Assembly (NCBI RefSeq): GCF_002876705.1
Contig: NZ_MDAG01000009.1
Coordinates: 50,724-114,723, forward strand
Length of the DNA: 64,000 nt
Reading direction: 5' to 3'
Source: Enterovibrio norvegicus_B
Lineage (GTDB): Bacteria > Pseudomonadota > Gammaproteobacteria > Enterobacterales > Vibrionaceae
In this document: in pieces, positions 43,764-52,759 of the stretch
Numbering within the stretch: position 1 is the first letter of the stretch
Layout: every line of letters begins with the position of its first letter
Position numbers and translations under genes: made by a program
Notes under the pieces: generated by a model
Seen by the model: only the letters and a program-made list of their open reading frames with translations
The model's database searches: none
Told to the model about the DNA's origin: nothing

Positions 43764-43782
43764 GTCTGTAGTTTGGGTAGTG

Positions 43783-44865
43783 TTAGCTTTGCAGAATCAT
43801 CAATGGCAGTGCCAGCATGTCATCACCTTTGGTCGCAAAGTAAATGATCACGCCAATCAGAGACGCCACAGTTGCCAAATACCATACAGTACTGAACAGT
43901 TGCCCATAACGGGTGAGCGGCAGTAGGTGAGAGTGGTGACGATACTTCCATTCAAACACAATCTCCGCACTACCTATCAACAGCAAGAAGCCGAGTAGGG
44001 CGAGTCCGAAGGTATAGCTAACAAACACACCGACTGCTGCGCCAGCTACACACGCAATCAAGCCTGCGATACTGTTCATCGAAAAGCTGATGCTTTTGAG
44101 TATGTGCCCGCCATCAAGCGGCAAGATAGGCAGTAAATTAAACAGGTTCAACAGGGCGTTAAAGGTCGCAATGCCCGCAAAGAAAATGTTGCCAGTGATC
44201 CAATAAGCCACCATGGCGGCTAACGACATAAACAAACCGAAGGTCGGGCCCATGATAGAGATCACCACGTCTTGCCAGCGTGTGTTTATTTTTTCATCAC
44301 TGAGTGCCGCGCCGCCGACGAACGGAATCAAATAGATTCCTTTGGTTTTCATGCCGAAGTATTTCATGGCGCGAATATGCCCATACTCATGCACGACCAA
44401 ACACGCGATTAACGTGACGGCAAATTGCCAAGAAAAAAGCCATGAATAGGCAGCAACACTTGCACCAGCAAGTACCACTTTAATGACCTTGGCACTTTTG
44501 AATAGCTTCATGCCGAGAGACGCTAAACCAATCAGACTAAATTTCGTCTTGGCTTGCGGTTCAACTACCGGCGTTTGACGCTCGATGTCTTTTTCATCGC
44601 GAGAACCTGATTCCACCACTTCGTCGTTAACGGTAACGCGATAGTCGATCGTAAACGGCTGCCAAGTTACGGTGGAAGCGACGTTGACCGTTAAGATCAG
44701 GTCGTCTCTTGCGAGTTGAAATGAGTGTGCTTTTTCTTCTTCGCTGTCCGCACTTGCGGCCAATTGAGAGACCAGCTGGTTATCCCAGTAAAGCGCTTGC
44801 CAACCTGCGAGCGACCCTTCTAAGCGAAGCGGTTTGCCCAGGCAAGAAATATTGAATAATTCCAA
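43783..44865 (-). CDS. Site-2-protease-type (M50) membrane metalloprotease
   Basis: A 360-residue protein. The first 95 residues form a soluble beta-type domain, then a linker, and from about 125 several membrane segments with the active site HEYGH (His159, Glu160, His163) and the second motif NLLPILPLDGGH (Asp251). Such proteases cut membrane-bound substrates or their stumps. It lacks the PDZ domain of RseP, and the N-terminal soluble domain is unusual. The neighbour on the same strand is malI; a link is not evident. Substrate unknown. Confidence 0.85.
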   Translation of the reverse strand: MELFNISCLGKPLRLEGSLAGWQALYWDNQLVSQLAASADSEEEKAHSFQLARDDLILTVNVASTVTWQPFTIDYRVTVNDEVVESGSRDEKDIERQTPVVEPQAKTKFSLIGLASLGMKLFKSAKVIKVVLAGASVAAYSWLFSWQFAVTLIACLVVHEYGHIRAMKYFGMKTKGIYLIPFVGGAALSDEKINTRWQDVVISIMGPTFGLFMSLAAMVAYWITGNIFFAGIATFNALLNLFNLLPILPLDGGHILKSISFSMNSIAGLIACVAGAAVGVFVSYTFGLALLGFLLLIGSAEIVFEWKYRHHSHLLPLTRYGQLFSTVWYLATVASLIGVIIYFATKGDDMLALPLMILQS

Positions 44866-44935
44866 AATGATGCAAAGAGTAGTGAGTGATGGCCGCTAAT
44901 GTACCAGTTTTTGCTTCCACCTTACATCAGGCTGA

Positions 44936-45943
44936 CTAAGCATTGGTGAGTGTTGGGGCAACAATGACTTTGCGCGGATTAGTGTCACTCTCCTCAAACT
45001 GCTCAATCAGGCGCTTTGCGGCTTGTCGGCCTATTTCCTTCGCATCAGAGTTTACAAAGGTGATGGGGGGTTCGGTGAGCTCTGCATCTTGTACCGCATC
45101 AAAACCCACAATGCTGAGTTGTTTGCCGATAAAAATGTCTTCCCCAACAGAACGGCCCACGCGCGCGATACCCTGAACAGCACCTACCGCGGTTGAAGAA
45201 TAATGACAAAGGATGGCGGTGATCTGTGGATGAGTGACTAACAGCTCTTGAACGGCTTTGGCAGCAGGGGCTTGGCCTGCATCACATTCAATCACCCATT
45301 CTGGTTTGAGCGGCAAGCCAAATTGCATCAAGGTGCTGCAATAGCCACCAACACGTTCTGCACGACAAAGAGAGCTGCTTTTTCCGCCGACATACGCAAT
45401 GCGCCGATGGCCTTGATTGATCAGGTGTTCGGTCGCCATTTTGGCGGCACTGGCGTTATCAGGGCCGACATAGTCAATCTGTTGATTCAATGATGCGCGG
45501 GAAATACACACCATAGGTAATTTGTGCGCCTTCAATACATCAGCATTGACGTGCTGGTTTTCGTTGTTCGGACAAAACGCGATACCGCCGACGCCTTGGC
45601 GCGCCATGGTCAGCATGCAATGCTCGAACTTTTCGTCACTCTCGCCACTTTGTGCGAGGAAAACCATATAGCCTTGTTTTTCTGTTTCTTCGCAAAGCCC
45701 GGCGGCGACTTGTGCGTAATACGGATCACTGATGTCTTTTAAGATCAGCCCGATGATTTCGCTACTATTGGAGCGAAGGTTAGCGGCAGATCGGTTCTTC
45801 ACGTACCCCAGTGCTACAACTGCGTTATTTACCTTTTCTATGGTGTCGGGCGAAATGCGCCCTTTGTTGCTAAGTACCATAGAAACAGTGGTAACAGAGA
45901 CGCCAGCGTGTTCAGCCACTTCCGTGATGGTCACTTTTTTCAA
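44936..45943 (-). CDS. malI: LacI-family repressor MalI
   Basis: A 335-residue LacI-type regulator. The helix-turn-helix is VTITEVAEHAGVSVTTVSMVLS at the N-terminus, then a hinge and periplasmic-binding-type core. The stretch CRAERVGGYCSTLMQFGLP with EWVIEC is close to E. coli MalI. I place the start at TTG 45943, which has AAGGGAATC upstream and gives an N-terminus like MalI; a GTG at 45982 would begin within the operator palindrome. It is divergent from malX and should repress malX and itself through the two operators. Confidence 0.9.
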   Translation of the reverse strand: MKKVTITEVAEHAGVSVTTVSMVLSNKGRISPDTIEKVNNAVVALGYVKNRSAANLRSNSSEIIGLILKDISDPYYAQVAAGLCEETEKQGYMVFLAQSGESDEKFEHCMLTMARQGVGGIAFCPNNENQHVNADVLKAHKLPMVCISRASLNQQIDYVGPDNASAAKMATEHLINQGHRRIAYVGGKSSSLCRAERVGGYCSTLMQFGLPLKPEWVIECDAGQAPAAKAVQELLVTHPQITAILCHYSSTAVGAVQGIARVGRSVGEDIFIGKQLSIVGFDAVQDAELTEPPITFVNSDAKEIGRQAAKRLIEQFEESDTNPRKVIVAPTLTNA

Positions 45944-45964
45944 CAGATTCCCTTTTTCAGCATA

Positions 45965-45980
45965 GGTAAAACGTTTTATC
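45965..45980. promoter_or_regulatory. MalI operator 1, at the malI promoter
   Basis: GGTAAAACGTTTTATC: 15 of 16 positions match the perfect palindrome of operator 2. It lies 22 bases upstream of the malI TTG start. Confidence 0.8.
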
Positions 45981-46040
45981 ACTCAAGCATACGGTTATTT
46001 TCCCGTTTTTCAAAGCCGATCAAATTTGCTGACTATGCAA

Positions 46041-46056
46041 TCATGCACAGATCACA
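46041..46056 (+). promoter_or_regulatory. Possible CRP site upstream of malX
   Basis: TCATGCACAGATCACA has a full right half (TCACA) and a poor left half of the TGTGA-N6-TCACA pattern. It lies between the two MalI operators. If the malX -10 is TATTAT at 46097-46102, the site is centred near -61, the class I position. Confidence 0.4.
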
Positions 46057-46064
46057 AATGTTTT

Positions 46065-46080
46065 GATAAAACGTTTTATC
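46065..46080. promoter_or_regulatory. MalI operator 2, at the malX promoter
   Basis: GATAAAACGTTTTATC is a perfect 16-bp palindrome identical to the site I recall for E. coli MalI. Its position exactly 100 bp from operator 1 and about 100 bases before malX suits a repressor covering the -35 region. Confidence 0.88.
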
Positions 46081-46181
46081 AAAATTTTTCCTTCCCTATT
46101 ATCCGCGTAGAAAACACATAGTCCTAACGATAGGGCTGTAACCAGCACAACTGTCATGTTTCTCAATTTCGGAGAGTGGTT

Positions 46182-47762
46182 ATGACGAACAAAGCGACAA
46201 AATCCACCATGTGGGAATTCCTACAAAGCCTTGGCAAAACCTTCATGCTGCCAGTGGCACTTCTTGCATTCTCAGGCATTTTATTGGGTGTGGGCAGTTC
46301 ACTGTCGAGCTCAGCGATTCGCGAAGCGATCCCATTTTTAGATAACACCTTGCTTCAATACCTGTTTATGTGGATGACCAAGATTGGCTTGGTGGCATTC
46401 ATTTATCTGCCAGTGATGTTCGCGATCGCGATTCCACTGGGTCTGGCACGCGAAGAAAAAGGCGTGGCAGCATTCGCAGGTTTTGTGGGTTACGCAGCGT
46501 TCAACTTGGCGATTAACTTCTACTTGACCGTGGCAAATGTGCTGGGCGACCCTGCGGCGAGCAAAGCTTATGGCGTTAAGAGCATCATCGGCATTGAATC
46601 AATCGACACAGGCATCTTGGGTGCGGTGTTGGTGGGTATTGTCGTTGCCAAACTACACATACGTTTCTACACCTTCAAAATGCCTGATGCATTGGCTTTC
46701 TTCGGCGGTGCACGCTTTGTTCCAATCATTTCAGCCATCACGCTGGGTGTGGTTGGTGTGCTTATTCCTTTCGTTTGGCCTTACTTTGCTGCAGGCATCA
46801 ACGGTATCGGTAACTTGATTGCAAGTGCGGGTGCGTTTGGTCCAATGCTGTTTGGTACGGGTGAGCGTCTGCTGCTTCCTATCGGTCTACACCACATCCT
46901 TGTTGCGCTGGTTCGCTTTACTGAAGCGGGCGGCACCATGGCAGTGTGTGGCGAAACCGTCTCTGGCGCGTTGAACATCTTCTACTCAGAGCTTGCGTGT
47001 GCAGAAACCAACGGCTTCACCCCTGAAGTCACGGCGTTCCTTTCACAAGGTAAGATGCCAGCCTTCCTTGGTGGCTTACCTGGCGCGGCATTGGCGATGT
47101 ACCACTGTGCAAAACCTGAAAATCGCTCAAAGATTAAAGCGCTGCTTATCTCTGGCGTGGTGGCTTGTGTTATCGGCGGTATCACTGAGCCGTTAGAGTT
47201 CCTGTTCCTGTTCGTTGCGCCAGCGTTGTACTTCATCCACGCTATTTTGACGGGTCTTGGCTTCATGGTAATGGGCTTGCTTGACGTGACCATTGGTAAC
47301 ACCGACGGCAACATCATCGACTTCTTGGTGTTCGGTGTGCTTCAAGGAACAGCAACGAAATGGTACTTGGTACCTGTAGTGGCAGCGGCTTGGTTCGCGG
47401 TTTACTACGGTGTGTTCAAGTTCGCGATTTTGAAGTTCAACCTGAAAACGCCGGGCCGTGAAGTGGATACCGCAGAAGTGGATAGCGAGCTAGAAGCGGC
47501 ATTCATTAACGAATCAGGCAAAGGCGCAGCCATCCTGAAAGCGCTAGGCGGTAAAGACAATATCACGTCTCTAGACAACTGTATTACTCGCCTTCGTCTG
47601 ACGGTCGATAACATGGATTTGGTCGATGCAGACAAGCTAAAAGCTTACGGCGCACTAGGTGTGGTGAAGCTCGATGCTCACAGCCTGCAAGTGGTTATCG
47701 GTACGCAAGTGCATTTGGTGAAGAATGAAATGCAAGCCTTGATGACAGCAACAGCGAGCTAA
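46182..47762 (+). CDS. malX: PTS maltose/glucose-type EIICB, MalX
   Basis: A 526-residue sugar phosphotransferase component. The EIIC part has about ten hydrophobic segments with GERLLLPIGLHHILVALVRF (about 226-245) and GGITEPLEFLFLFVAP (about 329-344); the EIIB domain starts near 445 with its phosphorylated Cys467 in LDNCITRLRL. It takes up and phosphorylates a sugar with glucose-type specificity. GGAGAG lies before ATG 46182. The first two residues of a GTG start at 46176 would be spurious. It is separated from malY by a terminator-like hairpin. Confidence 0.95.
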   Translation: MTNKATKSTMWEFLQSLGKTFMLPVALLAFSGILLGVGSSLSSSAIREAIPFLDNTLLQYLFMWMTKIGLVAFIYLPVMFAIAIPLGLAREEKGVAAFAGFVGYAAFNLAINFYLTVANVLGDPAASKAYGVKSIIGIESIDTGILGAVLVGIVVAKLHIRFYTFKMPDALAFFGGARFVPIISAITLGVVGVLIPFVWPYFAAGINGIGNLIASAGAFGPMLFGTGERLLLPIGLHHILVALVRFTEAGGTMAVCGETVSGALNIFYSELACAETNGFTPEVTAFLSQGKMPAFLGGLPGAALAMYHCAKPENRSKIKALLISGVVACVIGGITEPLEFLFLFVAPALYFIHAILTGLGFMVMGLLDVTIGNTDGNIIDFLVFGVLQGTATKWYLVPVVAAAWFAVYYGVFKFAILKFNLKTPGREVDTAEVDSELEAAFINESGKGAAILKALGGKDNITSLDNCITRLRLTVDNMDLVDADKLKAYGALGVVKLDAHSLQVVIGTQVHLVKNEMQALMTATAS

Positions 47763-47786
47763 ACAAACGATTCCCCCAAATGAAAT

Positions 47787-47823
47787 CCCCGGTCTGATAG
47801 GTCTCTAGCAGGCTGGGGTTTTT
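47787..47823 (+). terminator. Intrinsic terminator between malX and malY
   Basis: Imperfect stem CCCCGGTCTG/CAGGCTGGGG (with G-T pairs) and a T-run. It would attenuate transcription into malY. Confidence 0.7.
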
Positions 47824-47883
47824 CAGTTTTATTCGTACAAAACACATCGCAATCAGACGATATGAGTTCGGAAGATACAAAGC

Positions 47884-49065
47884 ATGACCAAGACCTTTGA
47901 TTTTGACACCACGATTGACCGCATGGGCACGTACTGTACGCAGTGGGATTACGTACAAGACCGCTTTGGGAAAGCAGGATTGTTGCCTTTTACGATTTCA
48001 GACATGGATTTCGGTGCTCCGGAGGCTGTGGTTGAAGCATTGAAAGCACGCCTAGAGCACCCTGTTTTGGGTTATAGCCGTTGGAATCATGATGATTTTA
48101 AAGGCGCGATCGTGCGCTGGTATGCCGCTCGATTTAATACCGAGATAAATGCTGAACACATTGTTTACGGCCCGTCGGTGATTTATATCATCGCGAAGCT
48201 GATTGAGAAATGGAGCCATGCCGGCGATGGTGTGGTATTCCAAACGCCAGCTTATGATGCGTTCGATAAGTTGGTTGAAGGGTCAGGTCGTCGCTGTATT
48301 CGTAATCCGCTGATCAAAACCGATTCAGGGTGGGACGTGGATTGGGCGCGTCTTGAAGAACAGCTTGCCCTGCCAGACACGACGATTTTCCTACTGTGCA
48401 GCCCTCATAACCCAACGGGGCGTGTATGGCGTAAAGAGGAGCTTACCCGCATTGCAGCGTTGTGCGACAAACATGCGGTGGCGGTCATATCCGATGAAAT
48501 CCACATGGATGTCGCGTTTGAAGCCCACACGCCTTGGCAAGGCTTTGGCATGCAGACGCGTTGGGCGCTCGTCACGTCGGCCTCGAAGTCTTTCAACATT
48601 CCTGCCTTGAATGGGGCGTATGCGTTTATTCCTGATACGCAGTGCCGAGAGCATTACTTGTTCAAGTTAAAAGAGGTGGATGGTTTGTCGTCGCCTTCAA
48701 TCATGGGCGTGTTGGGCATGATGGCGGCGTACGAGCAAGGCGAGCCTTGGTTGAATGCCTTGAACGACTATGTGCGAGAAAATCACACGTATGTCGCGTC
48801 GCGCCTGAATTCGGCGTTTCCTTCCGTGAATTACCGCACACCAGATGCAACGTACTTGGCGTGGATTGATTTGTCATCGTTGAACCTAGACATGGACAGA
48901 TTGCAGCGCGACCTTATTGATTCGTTCAGCGTTGCCATCATGAATGGCAGTGTGTATGGCGAGGCCGGGAAGGGCTATGTGCGTCTAAACTTGGGGTGTT
49001 CACGCTCGAAAGTCGAAGCCGGTGTTGATGCTTTGATTGGCGCGATCAGGCTTCAACAGCAATAA
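47884..49065 (+). CDS. malY: MalY, PLP-dependent beta-C-S lyase and maltose regulon modulator
   Basis: A 393-residue aminotransferase-fold enzyme. The PLP lysine is Lys235 in TSASKSFNIP; NPTGRVW and SDEIHMDV are the standard PLP-binding blocks; C-terminal Arg for substrate carboxylate is in GYVRLNLGCSRS. MalY of E. coli cleaves cystathionine and also dampens MalT activity. Its place after malI-malX fits. AATACAAAGC precedes the ATG, a weak ribosome site. Confidence 0.95.
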   Translation: MTKTFDFDTTIDRMGTYCTQWDYVQDRFGKAGLLPFTISDMDFGAPEAVVEALKARLEHPVLGYSRWNHDDFKGAIVRWYAARFNTEINAEHIVYGPSVIYIIAKLIEKWSHAGDGVVFQTPAYDAFDKLVEGSGRRCIRNPLIKTDSGWDVDWARLEEQLALPDTTIFLLCSPHNPTGRVWRKEELTRIAALCDKHAVAVISDEIHMDVAFEAHTPWQGFGMQTRWALVTSASKSFNIPALNGAYAFIPDTQCREHYLFKLKEVDGLSSPSIMGVLGMMAAYEQGEPWLNALNDYVRENHTYVASRLNSAFPSVNYRTPDATYLAWIDLSSLNLDMDRLQRDLIDSFSVAIMNGSVYGEAGKGYVRLNLGCSRSKVEAGVDALIGAIRLQQQ

Positions 49066-49090
49066 CATCAGCGCAGAATTGAAAAAATCA

Positions 49091-49116
49091 CGCCGTGCTT
49101 GAAGCATGGCGTTTTT
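49091..49116 (+). terminator. Intrinsic terminator after malY
   Basis: Stem CGCCGTGC/GCATGGCG with G-T pair, then TTTTT. Confidence 0.8.
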
Positions 49117-49245
49117 CGTTGCTGTGAATGTGAATTCGAACCTGAACTGAATATGAACAACCTCCTCACGCTGGGTTAAGGGTCACCCCGTTAAGCTTCT
49201 TACCAACTTAAGCAAAAGCATCTATTGCAAGGTAAGGAGCAACAC

Positions 49246-49977
49246 ATGGGATCAGTTAGCGTCGTTATTATCACTCTGAACGAAGAAAAACGTATTGGTC
49301 GTTTACTTGACGATTTGTGCCAACAAACGCACCGCGATTTCGAAGTCATTTTGGTGGACTCGAACAGCGACGATGCCACCCGCGAGGTTGCCCGTTCATA
49401 CGCCGAAAGCTTGCCATCTCTTACTGTTCATCGCATGGAAACCCGCGGCGTAAGCTTAGGGCGTAACACCGGTGCGTCGTTGGCCAACAATGAGCGTTTA
49501 CTGTTTTTGGATGCCGATGTCCGCTTGTCTGCAGATTTTCTAACCAAAGCGGTTAATCAACTGAACGACAAAGACCTTGAGGTGGCTGGCGTTTACATGG
49601 GTGCAAGTAATCTGCCTATGGTGCAAAAGCTGTGTTACACAGCCTTCAACGGCGGCATGTTCGCGACCCAGTTCTTCTTTCCAACGGCAGTCGGTGCCTG
49701 CATTTTCTCGACCCGCACCGCACATGCTCAACTGAACGGCTTTGATGAAAGGATCACACTGTGTGAAGACTGCGATTATGTGCGCCGCGCCAGCAAAAAT
49801 GCACGTTTCAGGTTCATCAACACCACGTTCGATTTTGACCCTCGCCGATTAGATCAAGACGGCATGATGGCAACAGGCATGACATACGTGAAAGCCAATG
49901 TGCGTCGTTTCTTCTTTGGGGAAATGCGCAATAACGAAATGGAATACAAGTTCGGCCACTATCACGAGCAAAAGTAA
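49246..49977 (+). CDS. Family 2 glycosyltransferase
   Basis: A 243-residue enzyme with a GT-A fold: VSVVIITLNEEKRIGRLLDDL at the start, VILVDSNSDDATREVA, and the metal-binding LFLDADVRL (DAD). A later CEDCDYVRRAS contains the acidic ED usually near the acceptor site. It transfers a sugar from a nucleotide sugar to an unknown acceptor, probably lipid. AAGGAG precedes ATG 49246. The DedA-LssY gene follows at 59 bases, likely in the same operon. Confidence 0.9.
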   Translation: MGSVSVVIITLNEEKRIGRLLDDLCQQTHRDFEVILVDSNSDDATREVARSYAESLPSLTVHRMETRGVSLGRNTGASLANNERLLFLDADVRLSADFLTKAVNQLNDKDLEVAGVYMGASNLPMVQKLCYTAFNGGMFATQFFFPTAVGACIFSTRTAHAQLNGFDERITLCEDCDYVRRASKNARFRFINTTFDFDPRRLDQDGMMATGMTYVKANVRRFFFGEMRNNEMEYKFGHYHEQK

Positions 49978-50036
49978 CGTGAACGGATTTGTTAGCGAAA
50001 CACACACAAACATATACACGGTAATTCGAGGCAATC

Positions 50037-51314
50037 ATGTTTGAGTCTTTCGGTCTGTTTTTGGGTGCATTTTTTGATGCGCTGATTGGGCCTAACCTGT
50101 TCGTGCCAGCAGAGCCGTTTCTGCTGGCAGCGGGATACCAGCTTTACGACGGCATTGTGTCGGGTGTGTTCATGGTGTTGCTTGGCGGGTTTATGGGGGA
50201 TCAATTGAGCTATTTTGCGGGTAGGAAATTTGGTAAGCCCGCCCAGCAGAAGTTGATGAAATGGCAGCCTAAAACCCGACGCGCCTTCGCTCGCTGTCGT
50301 CGCCTCATGGCAACCAAAGGCACGGCTGCGTTAACCTTCTCACGTTTGTTAGGCCCTGTTGCTTGGGTTGTTCCATTCATGGCCGGCACGCAAAAAATCT
50401 CTTGGGGACGATTTACCGTCTTCTCCAGTATCGGTCTATTGCTTGGGGCCGGGCAGTTTATCTTCTGGGGCTATCTACTTGCCGCGGGTGTTGAGCAATA
50501 CCCGTATATCGATGCGTTTATCAAGATGCTGACCGAGCACAAATACAGCTTGATGGCCGTGGCAGCAACGCTTGCTTTGGCGTGGGTGGGGTATGTTTAT
50601 CGCTGGAAAAAATTGCTGCCTAAAGTGAGCGTGTTTTTCCTCGCTGCCATGCTGACCGTTAATTACAGCCACTATTTTTGGTTTGCTGACAACTTTGTTG
50701 ATGCAACGCCGACATCGAGCGTCACGCCTTTGTCGCTCAACTACAAAGCGTACCCGGGGAAATCGCCGATTTTTGATGCGCAGGGCGTCAATGTACTGTT
50801 TGTCGGCGAAACACCAAGAACCATGATGGCGTCGTTAGGTTGGTTAGAGAACCAGACCTTTTCTCGCAACGACATTGATTTGAATGACTATGTGGATTTG
50901 CTGAAAGGGCAAACACCGCCTGTGTCTGATTTGTTCTGGAATGGTCGTCCGCAAGACATGGCATTCCAACTGCCGGGTGATTTGCTAAAGCGAGCGCATA
51001 TTCGCTGGTGGCAAGCTGGAATCGATGAAAGGTTGAATCAACCGATGTGGGTGGGCGCAATCAGTTATGACGATGGATTAAAGCTCACCATGTATTCAGG
51101 GATCATTACCGTATTACACAGCATTGACCCAAACATTGATGCCGAGCGAGACAAGTTAGCATCGTTGATCAACACAGAATTGCCCGAGATGACGACTGCC
51201 TATTATCAAGCCATGCCTGCCTTGGCGGTCGATGAAGACCATGATTATTACAGCGATGGACGTGTGCTGGTGGTGAATGATCCTCAGCTCGTGCTCACGC
51301 ATCAAGCCCACTGA
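50037..51314 (+). CDS. DedA-family membrane protein fused to an LssY-type domain
   Basis: A 425-residue protein. The first 190 residues are a DedA (SNARE-associated) domain with several hydrophobic segments and the blocks PAEPFLLAAGY, GGFMGDQLSYFAGRKFG and TFSRLLGPVAWVVPFMAG with the conserved Arg. From about 240 there is a soluble LssY-like C-terminal domain (VNVLFVGETPRTMMASLGW, MWVGAISYDDGLKLT). DedA proteins are involved in lipid flipping and envelope homeostasis; LssY domains are of unknown role. It follows the glycosyltransferase and faces a two-component system. Confidence 0.85.
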   Translation: MFESFGLFLGAFFDALIGPNLFVPAEPFLLAAGYQLYDGIVSGVFMVLLGGFMGDQLSYFAGRKFGKPAQQKLMKWQPKTRRAFARCRRLMATKGTAALTFSRLLGPVAWVVPFMAGTQKISWGRFTVFSSIGLLLGAGQFIFWGYLLAAGVEQYPYIDAFIKMLTEHKYSLMAVAATLALAWVGYVYRWKKLLPKVSVFFLAAMLTVNYSHYFWFADNFVDATPTSSVTPLSLNYKAYPGKSPIFDAQGVNVLFVGETPRTMMASLGWLENQTFSRNDIDLNDYVDLLKGQTPPVSDLFWNGRPQDMAFQLPGDLLKRAHIRWWQAGIDERLNQPMWVGAISYDDGLKLTMYSGIITVLHSIDPNIDAERDKLASLINTELPEMTTAYYQAMPALAVDEDHDYYSDGRVLVVNDPQLVLTHQAH

Positions 51315-51329
51315 TTTTCCGGTGCTAAC

Positions 51330-51369
51330 GGGGTAACACTCAGAGCGATGAAACGTCGAGTGTCACCCC
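51330..51369. terminator. Inverted repeat between convergent genes
   Basis: GGGGTAACACTC (51330-51341) and GAGTGTCACCCC (51358-51369) match at 11 of 12 positions with a 16-base loop. No T-run, so termination is possible but not certain. Confidence 0.5.
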
Positions 51370-51415
51370 GCATAGTGTGAGTAGGTGTGGAGACTGAGAC
51401 GGTAAAGAGAGAAAA

Positions 51416-52759
51416 CTAGCGTGCTCGCTTGACGGTTAACACCACTTTCAATCCACCCATGCGCCCGTTGCACAGGTCGAGTTTACCGCGATAACTGTGG
51501 GCGATTTCCTTCACGATGTTTAACCCCAACCCCGTGCCAGGGACGGATTCATCCAAGCGCACACTGCGTTCGAGTACATGCGCCATGTCCTCTTCGGGAA
51601 TGCCCTTTCCGTCGTCTTCAATACACAGTTGAACCGTCTCTTTACCTTCATCAACCGCGTATACACGGACGAGAGATACCGCCCACTTGTAGCCATTTTC
51701 GAGCACGTTTCCGAGCATTTCGTCGAGATCCGCAGGGTCAACCGCCACATCCAATGCATCGTCGAGCTCGTTAACCACGATGATTTCCCGCGAGGCATAA
51801 ACTTTATCAAACGCCATGGTGATGGCATCGACACGTTCACAGGGATTCGATTTCACCGCCAAAATGTTCATTGAGCCTGCAACCCGTACTCGCCCTAAGT
51901 GATAGTCGATTTGGGTTTGGATTTGCGTCACTGAAGGTAGCAGCTTCTTCTGGGTTTCCTCGTCGAGGGTTAAAATGTCATTTTTCAGCACAGACAATGG
52001 CGTTTTTAGCGCGTGAGATAAATTCCCCGCATGGTGTCGTGCCCGCGAAAGCAGTTCGTGATAATGAAATAGCAGGGCATTCAAGTCCGACACCAAAGGC
52101 GACACTTCTTGCGGGTAGTTGGTACTTAGTGCGTCCTGTTTTCCTTCTTTCAGCGCGACCAACTCCCGTTGCATGTCATTTAAGGGCAATAATGACCACG
52201 CGACTTGCAAACCAATAAGCACCAAAATACCAATGAACAACATCGACAAAATCACCCACAACTTACTGGTAAGGCTTTTGAGTACATCTTCAGTTGGGTC
52301 TTCATCAATACCGATCATGACTTTGATGGGATGTTGGCTGCCGTCAGGTAACCACGAATCAGAAATCGTAATCAGGGTTTCTTTGCGCGCGCCATGCACT
52401 TCTTTGAGAGGACCTTTCACGTCCTCATAGAAATCTTTGCCCGCGAGAGAAGGGGATCGCAGTTGTTGGCTTCCCGCATTGATAGACCAGTACAAACCGC
52501 TAAAACGTTGCTGAAATCTGGGATCAGAAAGCGGCTGAGTGAGCTGCAAAGTCTGATCGTCAGCAACCTGCAGGTTGGCAGAGATTTCGCTCATCGAGAG
52601 TTGTAAGCGCTCTTTGGTCGCATCGACGAGGTAATCATTCACCAGCACAGGAATACCAACACCTGCAATGGACACCATCACGGTTAACCAAATGACGGTC
52701 GCCAGCAATAAGCGGCTTTTTAAGCTCAGCTTTCCAATGTAGCTGACTCTACTGCGCAT
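51416..52759 (-). CDS. Sensor histidine kinase
   Basis: A 447-residue membrane kinase: segments at about 14-36 and 172-195, a periplasmic part between them, a HAMP-like linker, the dimerisation box NLSHALKTPLSVLKND (His about residue 257) and an ATPase domain with N-box (MLGNVLENGYKW), G1 (EDDGKGIPEED) and G2 (GTGLGLNIVKE). The architecture is that of PhoQ/QseC-like kinases. Its start ATG 52759 overlaps the regulator stop by 11 bases. The stimulus is unknown. Confidence 0.92.
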   Translation of the reverse strand: MRSRVSYIGKLSLKSRLLLATVIWLTVMVSIAGVGIPVLVNDYLVDATKERLQLSMSEISANLQVADDQTLQLTQPLSDPRFQQRFSGLYWSINAGSQQLRSPSLAGKDFYEDVKGPLKEVHGARKETLITISDSWLPDGSQHPIKVMIGIDEDPTEDVLKSLTSKLWVILSMLFIGILVLIGLQVAWSLLPLNDMQRELVALKEGKQDALSTNYPQEVSPLVSDLNALLFHYHELLSRARHHAGNLSHALKTPLSVLKNDILTLDEETQKKLLPSVTQIQTQIDYHLGRVRVAGSMNILAVKSNPCERVDAITMAFDKVYASREIIVVNELDDALDVAVDPADLDEMLGNVLENGYKWAVSLVRVYAVDEGKETVQLCIEDDGKGIPEEDMAHVLERSVRLDESVPGTGLGLNIVKEIAHSYRGKLDLCNGRMGGLKVVLTVKRAR

